DNA of 64,000 bases from Vulcanimicrobiota bacterium (lineage in GTDB: Bacteria > Vulcanimicrobiota > Xenobia > Xenobiales > JADMJV01), in contig JAHBVR010000025.1 of NCBI GenBank assembly GCA_019637395.1, positions 55,046 to 119,045 on the forward strand, read 5' to 3'. The notes beneath the pieces are model-generated. The model did not search any database, was not told the DNA's origin, and saw only the letters and a list, made by a program, of their open reading frames with translations. Shown here piece by piece: positions 42,191 through 50,354 of the stretch. How positions within the stretch are numbered: position 1 is the stretch's first letter; every line of letters begins with the position of its first letter. A program made the position numbers and the translations under genes.

Positions 42191-45100
42191 ATGCGTTTAG
42201 CACTGGCTCTGAGTTTGTGTCTGGCTCTACCGGCCCCGGCTTTGCCGGGTGATCCGAATCCGGTTCACGGGCAGATTCAGATTCAGACGCTAACCCCAAA
42301 TCTCATGCAGATCTTGCAGTCGAGCCCGCAAGCCATCGTCAACTGGAATGCTTTCAACATCGGTTCCGGTGAAACGGTGCGCTTTTTACAACCGAGCTCC
42401 CAGGCGGCCATCCTCAATCGGGTGACCGGACTCGACCCTTCTCTCCTTCAGGGCCAGCTGCAGGCCAACGGCCGCGTGTTCCTGCTCAATCCTAACGGCA
42501 TTCTCTTCGGTCCTAACTCGGTGGTCGACGTCGGTAGCTTCACCGCTTCCACCCTCAAGATGAGCGACGAGGATTTCCTGAGCGGCAACTACCGCCTGAC
42601 CCAGGACAGCAGCCTGCCTCTGGCCGCGCTCACCAATCAGGGCCAGATTCGCGTGGCCGAGGGTGGATTCGTGGTGCTGGTTTCGCCCTTGCTGGACAAT
42701 CAGGGGGCGATTATCGCCCAGGCCGGCACTGTGCAACTGGGCGCCACCACGCGAGCGACTTTTTCGGTCGACGGGCGGGGCCAGGTGGCCTTTGCGGTGC
42801 CCGACGGTTTTGATCCGCACTTCCAGGGCGGCGGCCAGGGGGGCACGGTGCTCCTGCAGAGCGGCCAGATGTCGGAACTGCTGACTCAGGTGGTGTCCCG
42901 TCCGAATCTGCTGGAGGCGGCCAGTTTTCAAACTTTGCCCTCCGGCCAGACCCTGTTGAGTGGCGGCGAAGGCATTCTTCTGAACAGCGGCTCGATCAGC
43001 GCCGACTCGGTGCGCCTGGATTCCAGCCAGTTGACCGTGCACGCCACCGGTGCCCGCTTGCAGGGCCAGGACGTGCGCCTGCTCTCGGCCGGCGGCACCG
43101 TCAGCCAGGGCGGCATCCAGGCCGGCTTTGCCGAGGTCAGCGGTCACGAACTCTGGCTCCAGGGCCCGGTGGTGGCCGACACCTTGCTGCTCGACCCGGA
43201 TTTCATCGAGATTGTGGATTCCCCGCCGGGAACCTACGACGGGGATCTGGGCACCGGTTTGCCGCCTACCGGCAGCGGCACGGTCAGCACCTCGGCTATC
43301 ACCGCCACCGCCAATCTGATCCTGAGCGCCAATCAAGACATCACCTACAATGGTAACGGCTTCAGTGGGCCCACCAACCTGGAGTTGCTGGCCGGACGCG
43401 ACATTCTGTTCAATACTTCCGATGCCACCATTTCGCTGGGCTCGTTGCGCTTGCAGGCGGGCCGAAATATCAACTTGAGCGACACCGGCAGCCTGACGAT
43501 CGAGACCAGCGGCGACCTGGAAATGCTGGCCAGCGCCGGGGATTTGCGCCTGAATACGGGTGGCAATCTCCGGCTGGAGGCGAGCGGAGGGCTGTCTCTG
43601 CAAGGCGTGAACTTAACTTCCAACTCTGTTGGTATTGCGGACTTTGTCGGAGCCGGGCCGGTTCGGCTGGCGGCCAGCGGCGGCGACCTCACTTTGAATG
43701 CGAATAACGTCGAGGTGCGCAGCTCGGGAGCCTCTACTCTGCTACAGGCCAGCCGCGACATCGTGCTGGAGACCGGCTTCGGTCTCGGCCTGCGCGGTCT
43801 GGGTCCGGGGGGGCAACTGACGCTGGAGGCCGGCCGTGACTTGACTATGGAGAATCCTCTTTTCGTTAACCTGGAGGGTGAGGCCTTTCTGCTGGCTGGC
43901 CGTAATTTGACTTACATCGGTCAACAGCTCAACAACGCCGGTTCGATCCACATGCGTACCATCAGCGGGAATATCAGCCTGCTCTCCCAGCCGGGAGAGC
44001 ATACCAGCGTTTATGCTGGGAATGTGCTCAACATTACCTCCGGAAATGACTTGATCGGGCGAGCCGACGATCGGATCGAGTTGTTTAACGGAAATTCAGC
44101 GGCCGATTACCTCAATCTCTCGGCGGAGCGCAACATCGATCTGCAGGCTGACGGGGGTCATGTTGACATCTTCAGTTTTGGTGGCACCACCAGCATCTCG
44201 GCTCAGAACATTACCTCGCGGGCCCAGGCCGATTCCATCTGGGCTTCGCCGAGCACTCTGAACGTGCAGGCTACCACCGGCGACCTTAACCTGCAGGTGG
44301 TGGGAGGAACCCAGAGGTTCAGGGCGCCTCAGGTGCAGGTCAGCGCCGCCCGGGACCTGATCCTGGATGCGCCTCTCGACGCCTACTTGACCTCGGATTT
44401 GACCAGCCTGCAGGCCAATCGCAACCTTTCGGTCAACGGTATCAGCAGTTCCATGGCTGACAGCGTCAGCCTGGCCGGCGGTAACATCTCGCTGGAGAGC
44501 ATGGATTTGATCAGTGGCGGCAACTTCACCCTGTCCACTCCCGGCAACCTGACCGAGCGCACCCCCTCGCTCAATCCGCCCGACCTCGTGCGCCTGGAAA
44601 TCAACGCCGGGCGTATCTTCAGTCCCAACAACACCGCCAACAACGTCAGCTTCGCCATTCCTCACACGGCGGTTCTGAATGTGACCGTAACCGGCAGCAA
44701 CGACAGCGTTTTGGGTGCGGCCGCTTCGCTGCGTAACTTCAACGGTGCCAATGTGCAGCCGCAGGTCGAGCCGGCGACCGGGGACATTTACGTGGATGGG
44801 ATTCTCTATCACGAAGGACCCCGAGAGGAAGAGGCGCTTCCTCCCGCCGTGGTGGCCCAACCGCTGCTGGTAAATCCCGAGGAGCGCTCGCAAATCGCCG
44901 CCCAATCCAACCTGAGTCTGGGAAATCTCGGCGGGTTCAGCCGCGTGCTTTCGGAGGGAGAACGCGAGCGCACCACCGCCCGGGCGGATTCCTTGCACCA
45001 GAGCTGGAACCTCGACCCCTTCTCGCCCACGCTGGCGCTGGCGCTGCCCGGGGGAACCCCGCCGGTCTACCCCGCGGAGTTGGCCGAATTAGCCGCTCTG

Positions 45101-45247
45101 CTGGGTCGCAATGTTGAAGAAGACGAAGACGAGCGGGTCAGGGCAACCTTCAACGCCCTGGTCGACCAGGAGTTGCGAGAAATTTGGGAAGTTCGTTACT
45201 GGCGTCACCTCCTCGAGCGCTTCGTGATCTGGGAAGACCGCGAATAG
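42191..45247 (+). CDS. Filamentous hemagglutinin-type exoprotein (TpsA, two-partner secretion)
   Basis: 1,018 aa. Signal peptide MRLALALSLCLALPAPALP, then a TPS domain: IVNWNAFNIGSGETVRF, ILNRVTG, NGRVFLLNPNGILFGPNS. These match the FhaB N-terminal domain recognised by a TpsB outer-membrane pore. The middle is Gly/Leu/Asn/Thr-rich with repeated 'LLAGRNLTY/LEAGRDLTM' strands, a right-handed beta-helix. The last ~100 residues are acidic, then basic/aromatic (EEDEDERVRATF ... WRHLLERFVIW). No TpsB gene is in the window. It is probably a surface adhesin. It overlaps the convergent lysozyme gene by 43 bp. Confidence 0.88.
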   Translation: MRLALALSLCLALPAPALPGDPNPVHGQIQIQTLTPNLMQILQSSPQAIVNWNAFNIGSGETVRFLQPSSQAAILNRVTGLDPSLLQGQLQANGRVFLLNPNGILFGPNSVVDVGSFTASTLKMSDEDFLSGNYRLTQDSSLPLAALTNQGQIRVAEGGFVVLVSPLLDNQGAIIAQAGTVQLGATTRATFSVDGRGQVAFAVPDGFDPHFQGGGQGGTVLLQSGQMSELLTQVVSRPNLLEAASFQTLPSGQTLLSGGEGILLNSGSISADSVRLDSSQLTVHATGARLQGQDVRLLSAGGTVSQGGIQAGFAEVSGHELWLQGPVVADTLLLDPDFIEIVDSPPGTYDGDLGTGLPPTGSGTVSTSAITATANLILSANQDITYNGNGFSGPTNLELLAGRDILFNTSDATISLGSLRLQAGRNINLSDTGSLTIETSGDLEMLASAGDLRLNTGGNLRLEASGGLSLQGVNLTSNSVGIADFVGAGPVRLAASGGDLTLNANNVEVRSSGASTLLQASRDIVLETGFGLGLRGLGPGGQLTLEAGRDLTMENPLFVNLEGEAFLLAGRNLTYIGQQLNNAGSIHMRTISGNISLLSQPGEHTSVYAGNVLNITSGNDLIGRADDRIELFNGNSAADYLNLSAERNIDLQADGGHVDIFSFGGTTSISAQNITSRAQADSIWASPSTLNVQATTGDLNLQVVGGTQRFRAPQVQVSAARDLILDAPLDAYLTSDLTSLQANRNLSVNGISSSMADSVSLAGGNISLESMDLISGGNFTLSTPGNLTERTPSLNPPDLVRLEINAGRIFSPNNTANNVSFAIPHTAVLNVTVTGSNDSVLGAAASLRNFNGANVQPQVEPATGDIYVDGILYHEGPREEEALPPAVVAQPLLVNPEERSQIAAQSNLSLGNLGGFSRVLSEGERERTTARADSLHQSWNLDPFSPTLALALPGGTPPVYPAELAELAALLGRNVEEDEDERVRATFNALVDQELREIWEVRYWRHLLERFVIWEDRE

Positions 45248-45915
45248 CCGGCCACGTTCAGGTCGACGTCTCCCTGAATTCCCGGCACCCGTCCCATCGG
45301 TGTGTATTGCCAGATCGTCCACTGTAATTCGGCCGGAGGCCGAATCATCAGACTACGCAGCCAGATTTCCCGCGGGAATCTCTGCTTGACTCGGTAGGCC
45401 TTCTCGAATTCGGGTAGCAGGTATAGGATGGCCGGACGCCTGTGAGCCGCCTCGACCCGCTCGAGAAACACGCCCAGCTCGCGCAGGATGATCGCGCGCG
45501 GCGGGCGGACGCTGGTGTTGCCGCCGAATTCCAGGTCGATCACCGGCGGCAGCGATTGCAGGTCGGGAGGCGCCACTTTTAGAAAGTTCTCGGCCTGATC
45601 CGCCCCCGGCCGGCGCAAGGTGAAGAAATGATAAGCTCCGCGCCGAATCCCGGCCGCGCCCGCGCCCTCCCAGTTTGCCTGAAAGTGCTCGTCCACCCAA
45701 TCGCCGCCTTCGCTGGCTTTGATATAGGCGAATTCGATGCCGGCGGCGGCCACCGTGGGCCAATCAATGCGTCCCTGGTGGGCCGAGACATCGATGCCCC
45801 GATGTTCACCGCCGCGCAGGCGGACGGGATCGCGTGCCCACTGGAGCAATCCGGCCCCCAGGCAGCCGAGCAGGAGCAGGCCCAGCCTGGCCTGGGAGAG
45901 AGAGAGTTTAGCCAT
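45205..45915 (-). CDS. GH25 (Chalaropsis-type) muramidase, exported
   Basis: About 236 aa from ATG 45915. An N-terminal hydrophobic segment contains LLLLGC, a possible lipobox at Cys18, so it may be a lipoprotein. GIDVSAHQGRIDW begins the GH25 barrel with D42, FAYIKASEG follows, and VIDLEF supplies D127 and catalytic E129. QYTPMGRVPGIQGDVDLN is the conserved end. It would cut peptidoglycan between MurNAc and GlcNAc in the periplasm. TATGAT seven bases before the ATG suggests a leaderless transcript. Confidence 0.87.
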   Translation of the reverse strand: MAKLSLSQARLGLLLLGCLGAGLLQWARDPVRLRGGEHRGIDVSAHQGRIDWPTVAAAGIEFAYIKASEGGDWVDEHFQANWEGAGAAGIRRGAYHFFTLRRPGADQAENFLKVAPPDLQSLPPVIDLEFGGNTSVRPPRAIILRELGVFLERVEAAHRRPAILYLLPEFEKAYRVKQRFPREIWLRSLMIRPPAELQWTIWQYTPMGRVPGIQGDVDLNVAGYSRSSQITKRSRR

Positions 45916-45922
45916 AGCGGGG

Positions 45923-45928
45923 ATCATA
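45923..45928 (-). promoter_or_regulatory. -10 element before the GH25 gene
   Basis: TATGAT on the minus strand ends seven bases before the ATG at 45915. No good -35 box lies at the usual distance. Confidence 0.35.
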
Positions 45929-45994
45929 GTGAGGGCGTGTGTCATTTGTAGCACAAAGAGGTCTGGAGGGCGGCCACTAGAATCGGGACACGCC

Positions 45995-47221
45995 ATGAAG
46001 AAACGTATTGCCCTGGTCGATGATGATCCGAGTGTGCTGGAACTGCATAAGGTCATCTTCGAAATCGAAGGGCACGAAGTGACGGGCTATTCTTCCAGTA
46101 GCGCCGCCTTGGAAGGCGTAACCAGGGATCCGCCCGATTGTCTGCTGACCGACATCATGATGCCGGAGATGGACGGCACCGAACTGACCCGCCGCTTGCG
46201 CCAGAACCCGGCCCTCGCCAATCTGTGTATCGTGGTCGTCTCGAGCAAAGTCTACGCCGCCGATAGAAAACGTGCCCTGGACGCCGGGGCTAACGGCTTC
46301 ATCCCCAAAAGTCGTAGCAATCCGCAAGCGATGGTGGGCGAAGTGATGGCCCTGATCACCGAGACCATCAGCCTGGGCTTCTGGGGAACTCGCGGCACCA
46401 TGCCCATGTCCGGTCCGCAAACCCTCCGCTATGGAGGCAATACCGCCTGTATCAGCCTGACTTTTCCGGACGGGCACGTCTTCGTTTTCGATGCCGGCAC
46501 GGGAATCTACCCGTTGGCGGGGCAGCTTATGGGTCAGGGTAAGAAACTGAACGGGACGGTGTTGTTGTCCCACCCCCACTGGGACCACATCAATTTCCTA
46601 CCTTTCTTCACTCCGCTGTTTGTGCCGGGCAATCAGTTCGAAATTGTAGGGGCGGACCAGGACGGGCTGTCTTTGGAACAACTGGTGGCCAATCAGATGG
46701 ACGGCGTGCACTTTCCCATCACTCCCAGCGAATGGGGCGCCCGCGTCGGCTACCGCAGCCTGGGAGAAGGCTGCTACGATATCGGACCGGCTAAAGTGTC
46801 CACCATGCTGCTCTGCCACCCGGGTAACTGCCTGGGTTACCGGGTGGACTTCGGGGGCCTGAAAATCGCTTATGTCACCGACAACGAACTCTATCCCGAA
46901 GACAGTGATATGTTCTCTCCCGTCTATCTGCAACGCCTGACGGAATTCGTCAGCCACTGCGACCTGCTTATCACCGACACGAGCTACACTGACGAAGAAT
47001 ATCCCAAGCGCATCAACTGGGGTCATTCCGCGCTCTCCCGGGTGGTCAACTTGGCCAGGCAGGCTCAAGTCAAGGAACTCTACCTGTTCCATCACGTGCC
47101 CGAGCATACGGATGACGACATAGATAAAATGCTTCAACAGGCGGCCGCCCTGTGCGCCGGTTCGTCCACGGTGTGCAAAGCGGCCCAGGCGCTGGAAACG
47201 GTCCGCCTCAACGCGGTGTAA
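45995..47221 (+). CDS. Receiver domain fused to metallo-beta-lactamase-fold hydrolase
   Basis: 408 aa. Residues 1-120 are a response-regulator receiver with D10/D11, phospho-acceptor D53 (LLTDIMMPEMDG) and K105. Residues ~125-408 are an MBL-fold enzyme: GFWGTRGTMP, FDAGTGIYPL, HPHWDHIN (H193, H195, D197, H198), a later His in LLCHPGN, Asp in YVTDNE and HHV near the end. The metal site looks complete, so phosphorylation may gate a hydrolase, perhaps a phosphodiesterase. No kinase gene is adjacent; the hybrid kinase at 4.2 kb is far away. The ATG at 45995 is the start of the receiver fold. Confidence 0.85.
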   Translation: MKKRIALVDDDPSVLELHKVIFEIEGHEVTGYSSSSAALEGVTRDPPDCLLTDIMMPEMDGTELTRRLRQNPALANLCIVVVSSKVYAADRKRALDAGANGFIPKSRSNPQAMVGEVMALITETISLGFWGTRGTMPMSGPQTLRYGGNTACISLTFPDGHVFVFDAGTGIYPLAGQLMGQGKKLNGTVLLSHPHWDHINFLPFFTPLFVPGNQFEIVGADQDGLSLEQLVANQMDGVHFPITPSEWGARVGYRSLGEGCYDIGPAKVSTMLLCHPGNCLGYRVDFGGLKIAYVTDNELYPEDSDMFSPVYLQRLTEFVSHCDLLITDTSYTDEEYPKRINWGHSALSRVVNLARQAQVKELYLFHHVPEHTDDDIDKMLQQAAALCAGSSTVCKAAQALETVRLNAV

Positions 47222-47272
47222 GGCTCACCTTGACGAGGATTTCAAGCGCCGTTTGCTGCTGGCGGGTGAAGC

Positions 47273-48136
47273 TCAATCTGCGTCGGTCTTGATGGCGCTC
47301 GGCCAGCGCATGGGCGCGTGGGGGCTGTCGGGGGAGAGCAGGCTGCCCACGCCCAGCGGATGCAGTAGCGCGTTGTCTCCGGCTGCTTCAGCGCCGATGT
47401 GATAGTCGCCGCGGTACTCGCCGAAGTCGCCCTGCACGTGGAAGCCGCCGGCTTCCGGGGTGACCGTATAATCGCCGCTGTATTCGCCAAAGTCGCCCTT
47501 GACTTGCCGGGAACCATCCGGATTGGTGATCACCTGAAAGTCGCCACGGTATTCGCCGAAATCTCCGAAAACGTGAGCAATGTTCCCCTCGCTGACGATC
47601 TGGTAATCGCCACGATACTCGCCGAAGTCGCCCTGCACCCGGGTGGTATTGCCCTGGTGGGTGACCTGGTAGTCTCCTCGATATTCGCCAAAGTCGCCGA
47701 AGACGTGCCCGTTCTCGATGCGAAAGTCCCCGCGGTATTCGCCAAAGTCGCCGCTCACATGAGCGCCCTGCACGGTGTAGTCACCGCGATATTCGCCGAA
47801 GTCTCCGACCACGTGGCCGTCCTGGACGGTAAAATCGCCACGATATTCGCCGAAGTCGCCGCGCGCCTGGTTGGCCTGCAGGGGCTGCTCCGGAGTGGGC
47901 GTGTCGGCGTTGCAGCCGGCCAGCATGACCAGCGCCACGCCGGCGCCCAGGCCGAGTAATAGCTTGCCGGCCGTGAAGCCCGATTGCCTGGAGAGCACTT
48001 CGCCCGAGGGGGGTGTGGGCGGGCGCAACTCCACCTGGTCTTGCGTTGGAGAGGTGGGGGCACTCAAAGGCGATTGATTGCGCAATCCCCCGGTGGAGCG
48101 CAGTTTGGGCAAGTTGGCGTGGCTGGCAATCTTCAT
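47273..48136 (-). CDS. Tandem-repeat protein (GDFGEYRGD repeats), probable membrane or lipoprotein
   Basis: 287 aa from ATG 48136. A 55-residue polar N-terminus precedes a hydrophobic helix ending LVMLAGC, which looks like a lipobox though unusually far from the N-terminus. Then come eight near-identical repeats of 18-23 residues, each starting GDFGEYRGD(F/Y), followed by a variable strand ending HV or RV. The constant Gly/Asp and alternating aromatic residues suggest a stacked beta-solenoid with regular surface loops, possibly binding ions. I know no family with this repeat. A TTG at 48142 is an alternative start. Confidence 0.75.
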   Translation of the reverse strand: MKIASHANLPKLRSTGGLRNQSPLSAPTSPTQDQVELRPPTPPSGEVLSRQSGFTAGKLLLGLGAGVALVMLAGCNADTPTPEQPLQANQARGDFGEYRGDFTVQDGHVVGDFGEYRGDYTVQGAHVSGDFGEYRGDFRIENGHVFGDFGEYRGDYQVTHQGNTTRVQGDFGEYRGDYQIVSEGNIAHVFGDFGEYRGDFQVITNPDGSRQVKGDFGEYSGDYTVTPEAGGFHVQGDFGEYRGDYHIGAEAAGDNALLHPLGVGSLLSPDSPHAPMRWPSAIKTDAD

Positions 48137-48269
48137 AACCAATAGCTTAACCCGGGTGTCTGAAAAAACTTATAAAGACCTGTTAGCAGGATCAGGCAAG
48201 ACCTCGGCAGCATCTTTCTACCGATCCCCTTTCCAGATGAGGCATGATATCAGCCTGGGAGAACACAAA

Positions 48270-48954
48270 ATGTCTGAGATTGCCGAAAAAGTCGTGGTCA
48301 TTACCGGCGCCAGCTCCGGGATCGGAGAAGCTACCGCTCGCCTGCTGGCTCAACGGGGCGCCCGTTTGATGGCGGGTGCGCAACGGACCGACCGCCTGGA
48401 AAAACTGGTCCAGGATATTCGCGCCGCTGGCGGCACGGCTGAATTCCAGGCGGTGGACGTTACCCGGCGTTCGGAAGTAGAAGCCCTGGTGGCCCAAGCT
48501 GAGCAAACCTACGGCCAGGTCGACGTGCTGGTCAACAACGCTGGTTTGATGCCGCTAGTGGGACCAGATGATCGATGTCAACATCAAAGGCGTCCCCTAC
48601 GGCATCGCCGCCGCTTTGCCGCGAATGCAGGCGCGCAAGTCCGGCCACATCATCAACCTTTCCTCTATCGGGGGCCACTCGGTGGTTCCCACCGGCTCCG
48701 TCTACTGCGCCACCAAGTCTGCCGTGGGAGCCATTTCCGAGGGCCTGCGCCAGGAGATCGGCCGCGATATCCGCGTGACCGAGTCGGAACTGGCTCACAC
48801 CATCACCGATCCCGAAGCTCGGAAGGGTATGGAAGAATTCCGTGCCCAGGCCATCCCCGCGGAAGCCATCGCCCGCTCGATTGCCTACGCCATCGAACAG
48901 CCGGCCGAAGTCTCGGTCAGCGAAATCATCGTCCGTCCCACCGGCGGCTTTTAA
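48270..48954 (+). pseudogene. Short-chain dehydrogenase/reductase, frameshifted with small internal deletion
   Basis: The N-terminal half reads MSEIAEKVVVITGASSGIGEATARL (the TGxxxGxG NAD(P) site, given here with its ends in separate parts) up to VLVNNAGLMPL. Then the frame breaks at about 48557 and resumes as [15 protein letters not shown] with INLSSIGG and the active-site YCATK. Homologues have about ten residues between 'GLMPL' and 'W', so roughly 30 bases minus a frame are missing. All catalytic residues survive on either side. The AraC regulator gene follows 16 bp later and is intact. A sequencing error cannot account for the missing residues. Confidence 0.75.
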
Positions 48955-48970
48955 GGAGAAGATAGCGAAC

Positions 48971-49843
48971 ATGGTTGACGAATTGGCAAAGCTGGCGGAA
49001 AGTCTGCATCCCGAACAAGGGACTCTGCAGACCGCAATCGATACGCTCTTTTTGCATCGCTGGCAAGGCCAAACGGAGCCGGCGCACGGACTGCAACAAC
49101 CAGCTCTGTGCGTTGTAGCGCAGGGTCGCAAGATCGTGACCCTGGCTGACCAAACCTATACCTATGATCCCAATCACTACTTGCTGGTGTCTGTGGATCT
49201 GCCCACAGTGGGCAAGGTGATTGAGGGGCCCTACCTGGGTGTTCGCCTGGATCTCCCTCCACGTCTGATCAACGAAGTCATGTCCCGAACCAACAGTGAC
49301 GGCGAAATCAAAGTCCCCGACCAGCCCGGTCTGGGGGTCAGCCCCCTGACCCCCGCTTTGACCGGCGCCTTGATCCGTCTCTTGCGTCTGTTGGAGACTC
49401 CTTATGACATTCCCGTGCTGGCTCCGCTGATTCAGCACGAAATCGTCTATCACTTGCTCAACGGCCCCCAGGGGGATCGACTGCGCCGCATGGCTCGCCC
49501 CGACTCGACCGGCGTCATCGGAGCCATCCGCTGGCTCAGGGATAACTTCGCCGAACCGTTGCGCATCGAGCAGATCGCCCGCCAGTTCAACATGAGCTCC
49601 TCGGGATTGCACCACCAGTTCAAGGCCGTCACGGCCATGAGCCCGCTGCAGTATCAAAAGCAACTGCGCCTGCAGGAAGCCCGCCGTCTGCTGCTTTCGG
49701 AGGTGGCCGACGCGGCCTCGGTTAGCTATCAAGTGGGCTACAACAGCCCCTCTCAGTTCAGTCGCGAGTACAGCCGCCTCTTCGGCCACCCGCCCCAGCG
49801 GGACATCGCCCGCCTGCGAGGATTTGCGGTCTCCCTGTCCTGA
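48971..49843 (+). CDS. AraC-family regulator with AraC_N (PF06719-type) domain
   Basis: 290 aa. The N-terminal sensor (ALCVVAQGRKIVTLADQTYTYDPNHYLLVSVDLP) is typical of the AraC-type regulators that pair with SDR or aldo-keto reductase genes. Two helix-turn-helix units end the protein: LRIEQIARQFNMSSSGLHHQF and AASVSYQVGYNSPSQFSREY. It binds DNA as a dimer, likely controlling the adjacent oxidoreductase. AAGGAGAA at 48952-48959 precedes the ATG at 48971. Since its neighbour is broken, its target may be gone or elsewhere. Confidence 0.9.
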   Translation: MVDELAKLAESLHPEQGTLQTAIDTLFLHRWQGQTEPAHGLQQPALCVVAQGRKIVTLADQTYTYDPNHYLLVSVDLPTVGKVIEGPYLGVRLDLPPRLINEVMSRTNSDGEIKVPDQPGLGVSPLTPALTGALIRLLRLLETPYDIPVLAPLIQHEIVYHLLNGPQGDRLRRMARPDSTGVIGAIRWLRDNFAEPLRIEQIARQFNMSSSGLHHQFKAVTAMSPLQYQKQLRLQEARRLLLSEVADAASVSYQVGYNSPSQFSREYSRLFGHPPQRDIARLRGFAVSLS

Positions 49844-49937
49844 CGCCCGCCCTGCCGTCTTAAATTGCTAACGATTTGTTTACAGGATGACGGAATTCGT
49901 AACACAGTTGCTAACCAACCGGACCCCGTAGCTGCCC

Positions 49938-49943
49938 TATACT
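49938..49943 (+). promoter_or_regulatory. -10 element before the gene at 49950
   Basis: TATACT ends six bases before the ATG, exactly the spacing of a leaderless transcript. No matching -35 hexamer is visible at 16-18 bp. Confidence 0.4.
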
Positions 49944-49949
49944 TGGACT

Positions 49950-50354
49950 ATGATCGCCGAACAACTCTCCCGCTCGCAGTTCCAGCGCCAGCTCCAAAAT
50001 CGTCTCTGGGAGCTGCGCCAAAACGGCCAGGACGGACGTCACCTCAAGAGCTTCCTGGCTCGGCTGCGGGCGGTGCCGGGCCAGACGGTGGGCGATATGT
50101 GCCATAACTGGTCGCGGGCTCAGGCGGAACGCCGCCCCATCTACCAGTTGCTCTGGCTGGCCATGGCCGTGCTCTCGAGCGCGCTGCTCTTCAAGAGCGC
50201 GGGCGTGGGAGCTTCCTTATTCGCCATGGCGGTCTGCGGCGTACTCTCGGTGGTTCATCTTCAAGTCCTCTGGTATGAAGAAGGCCGCTTCGCCAACGAA
50301 CTGTTGGCGCGTGCCGACGCCGCTCACTACAGTCTGGTCCTCACCAGACGCTAG
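49950..50354 (+). CDS. Hypothetical membrane protein, two transmembrane helices
   Basis: 134 aa. A basic, Gln/Arg-rich N-terminal half is followed by two close hydrophobic helices (IYQLLWLAMAVLSSALLF and GASLFAMAVCGVLSVVHLQVL). I do not recognise a family. The stop shares a CTAG with the stop of the convergent peptidase gene. No ribosome binding site precedes the ATG, in line with the -10 box six bases upstream. Confidence 0.65.
   Translation: MIAEQLSRSQFQRQLQNRLWELRQNGQDGRHLKSFLARLRAVPGQTVGDMCHNWSRAQAERRPIYQLLWLAMAVLSSALLFKSAGVGASLFAMAVCGVLSVVHLQVLWYEEGRFANELLARADAAHYSLVLTRR

Noticed and set aside
42386..43603. 405-codon antisense frame over the TpsA gene
   Set aside because: It is a shadow of the repetitive exoprotein, with no domain or ribosome binding site.
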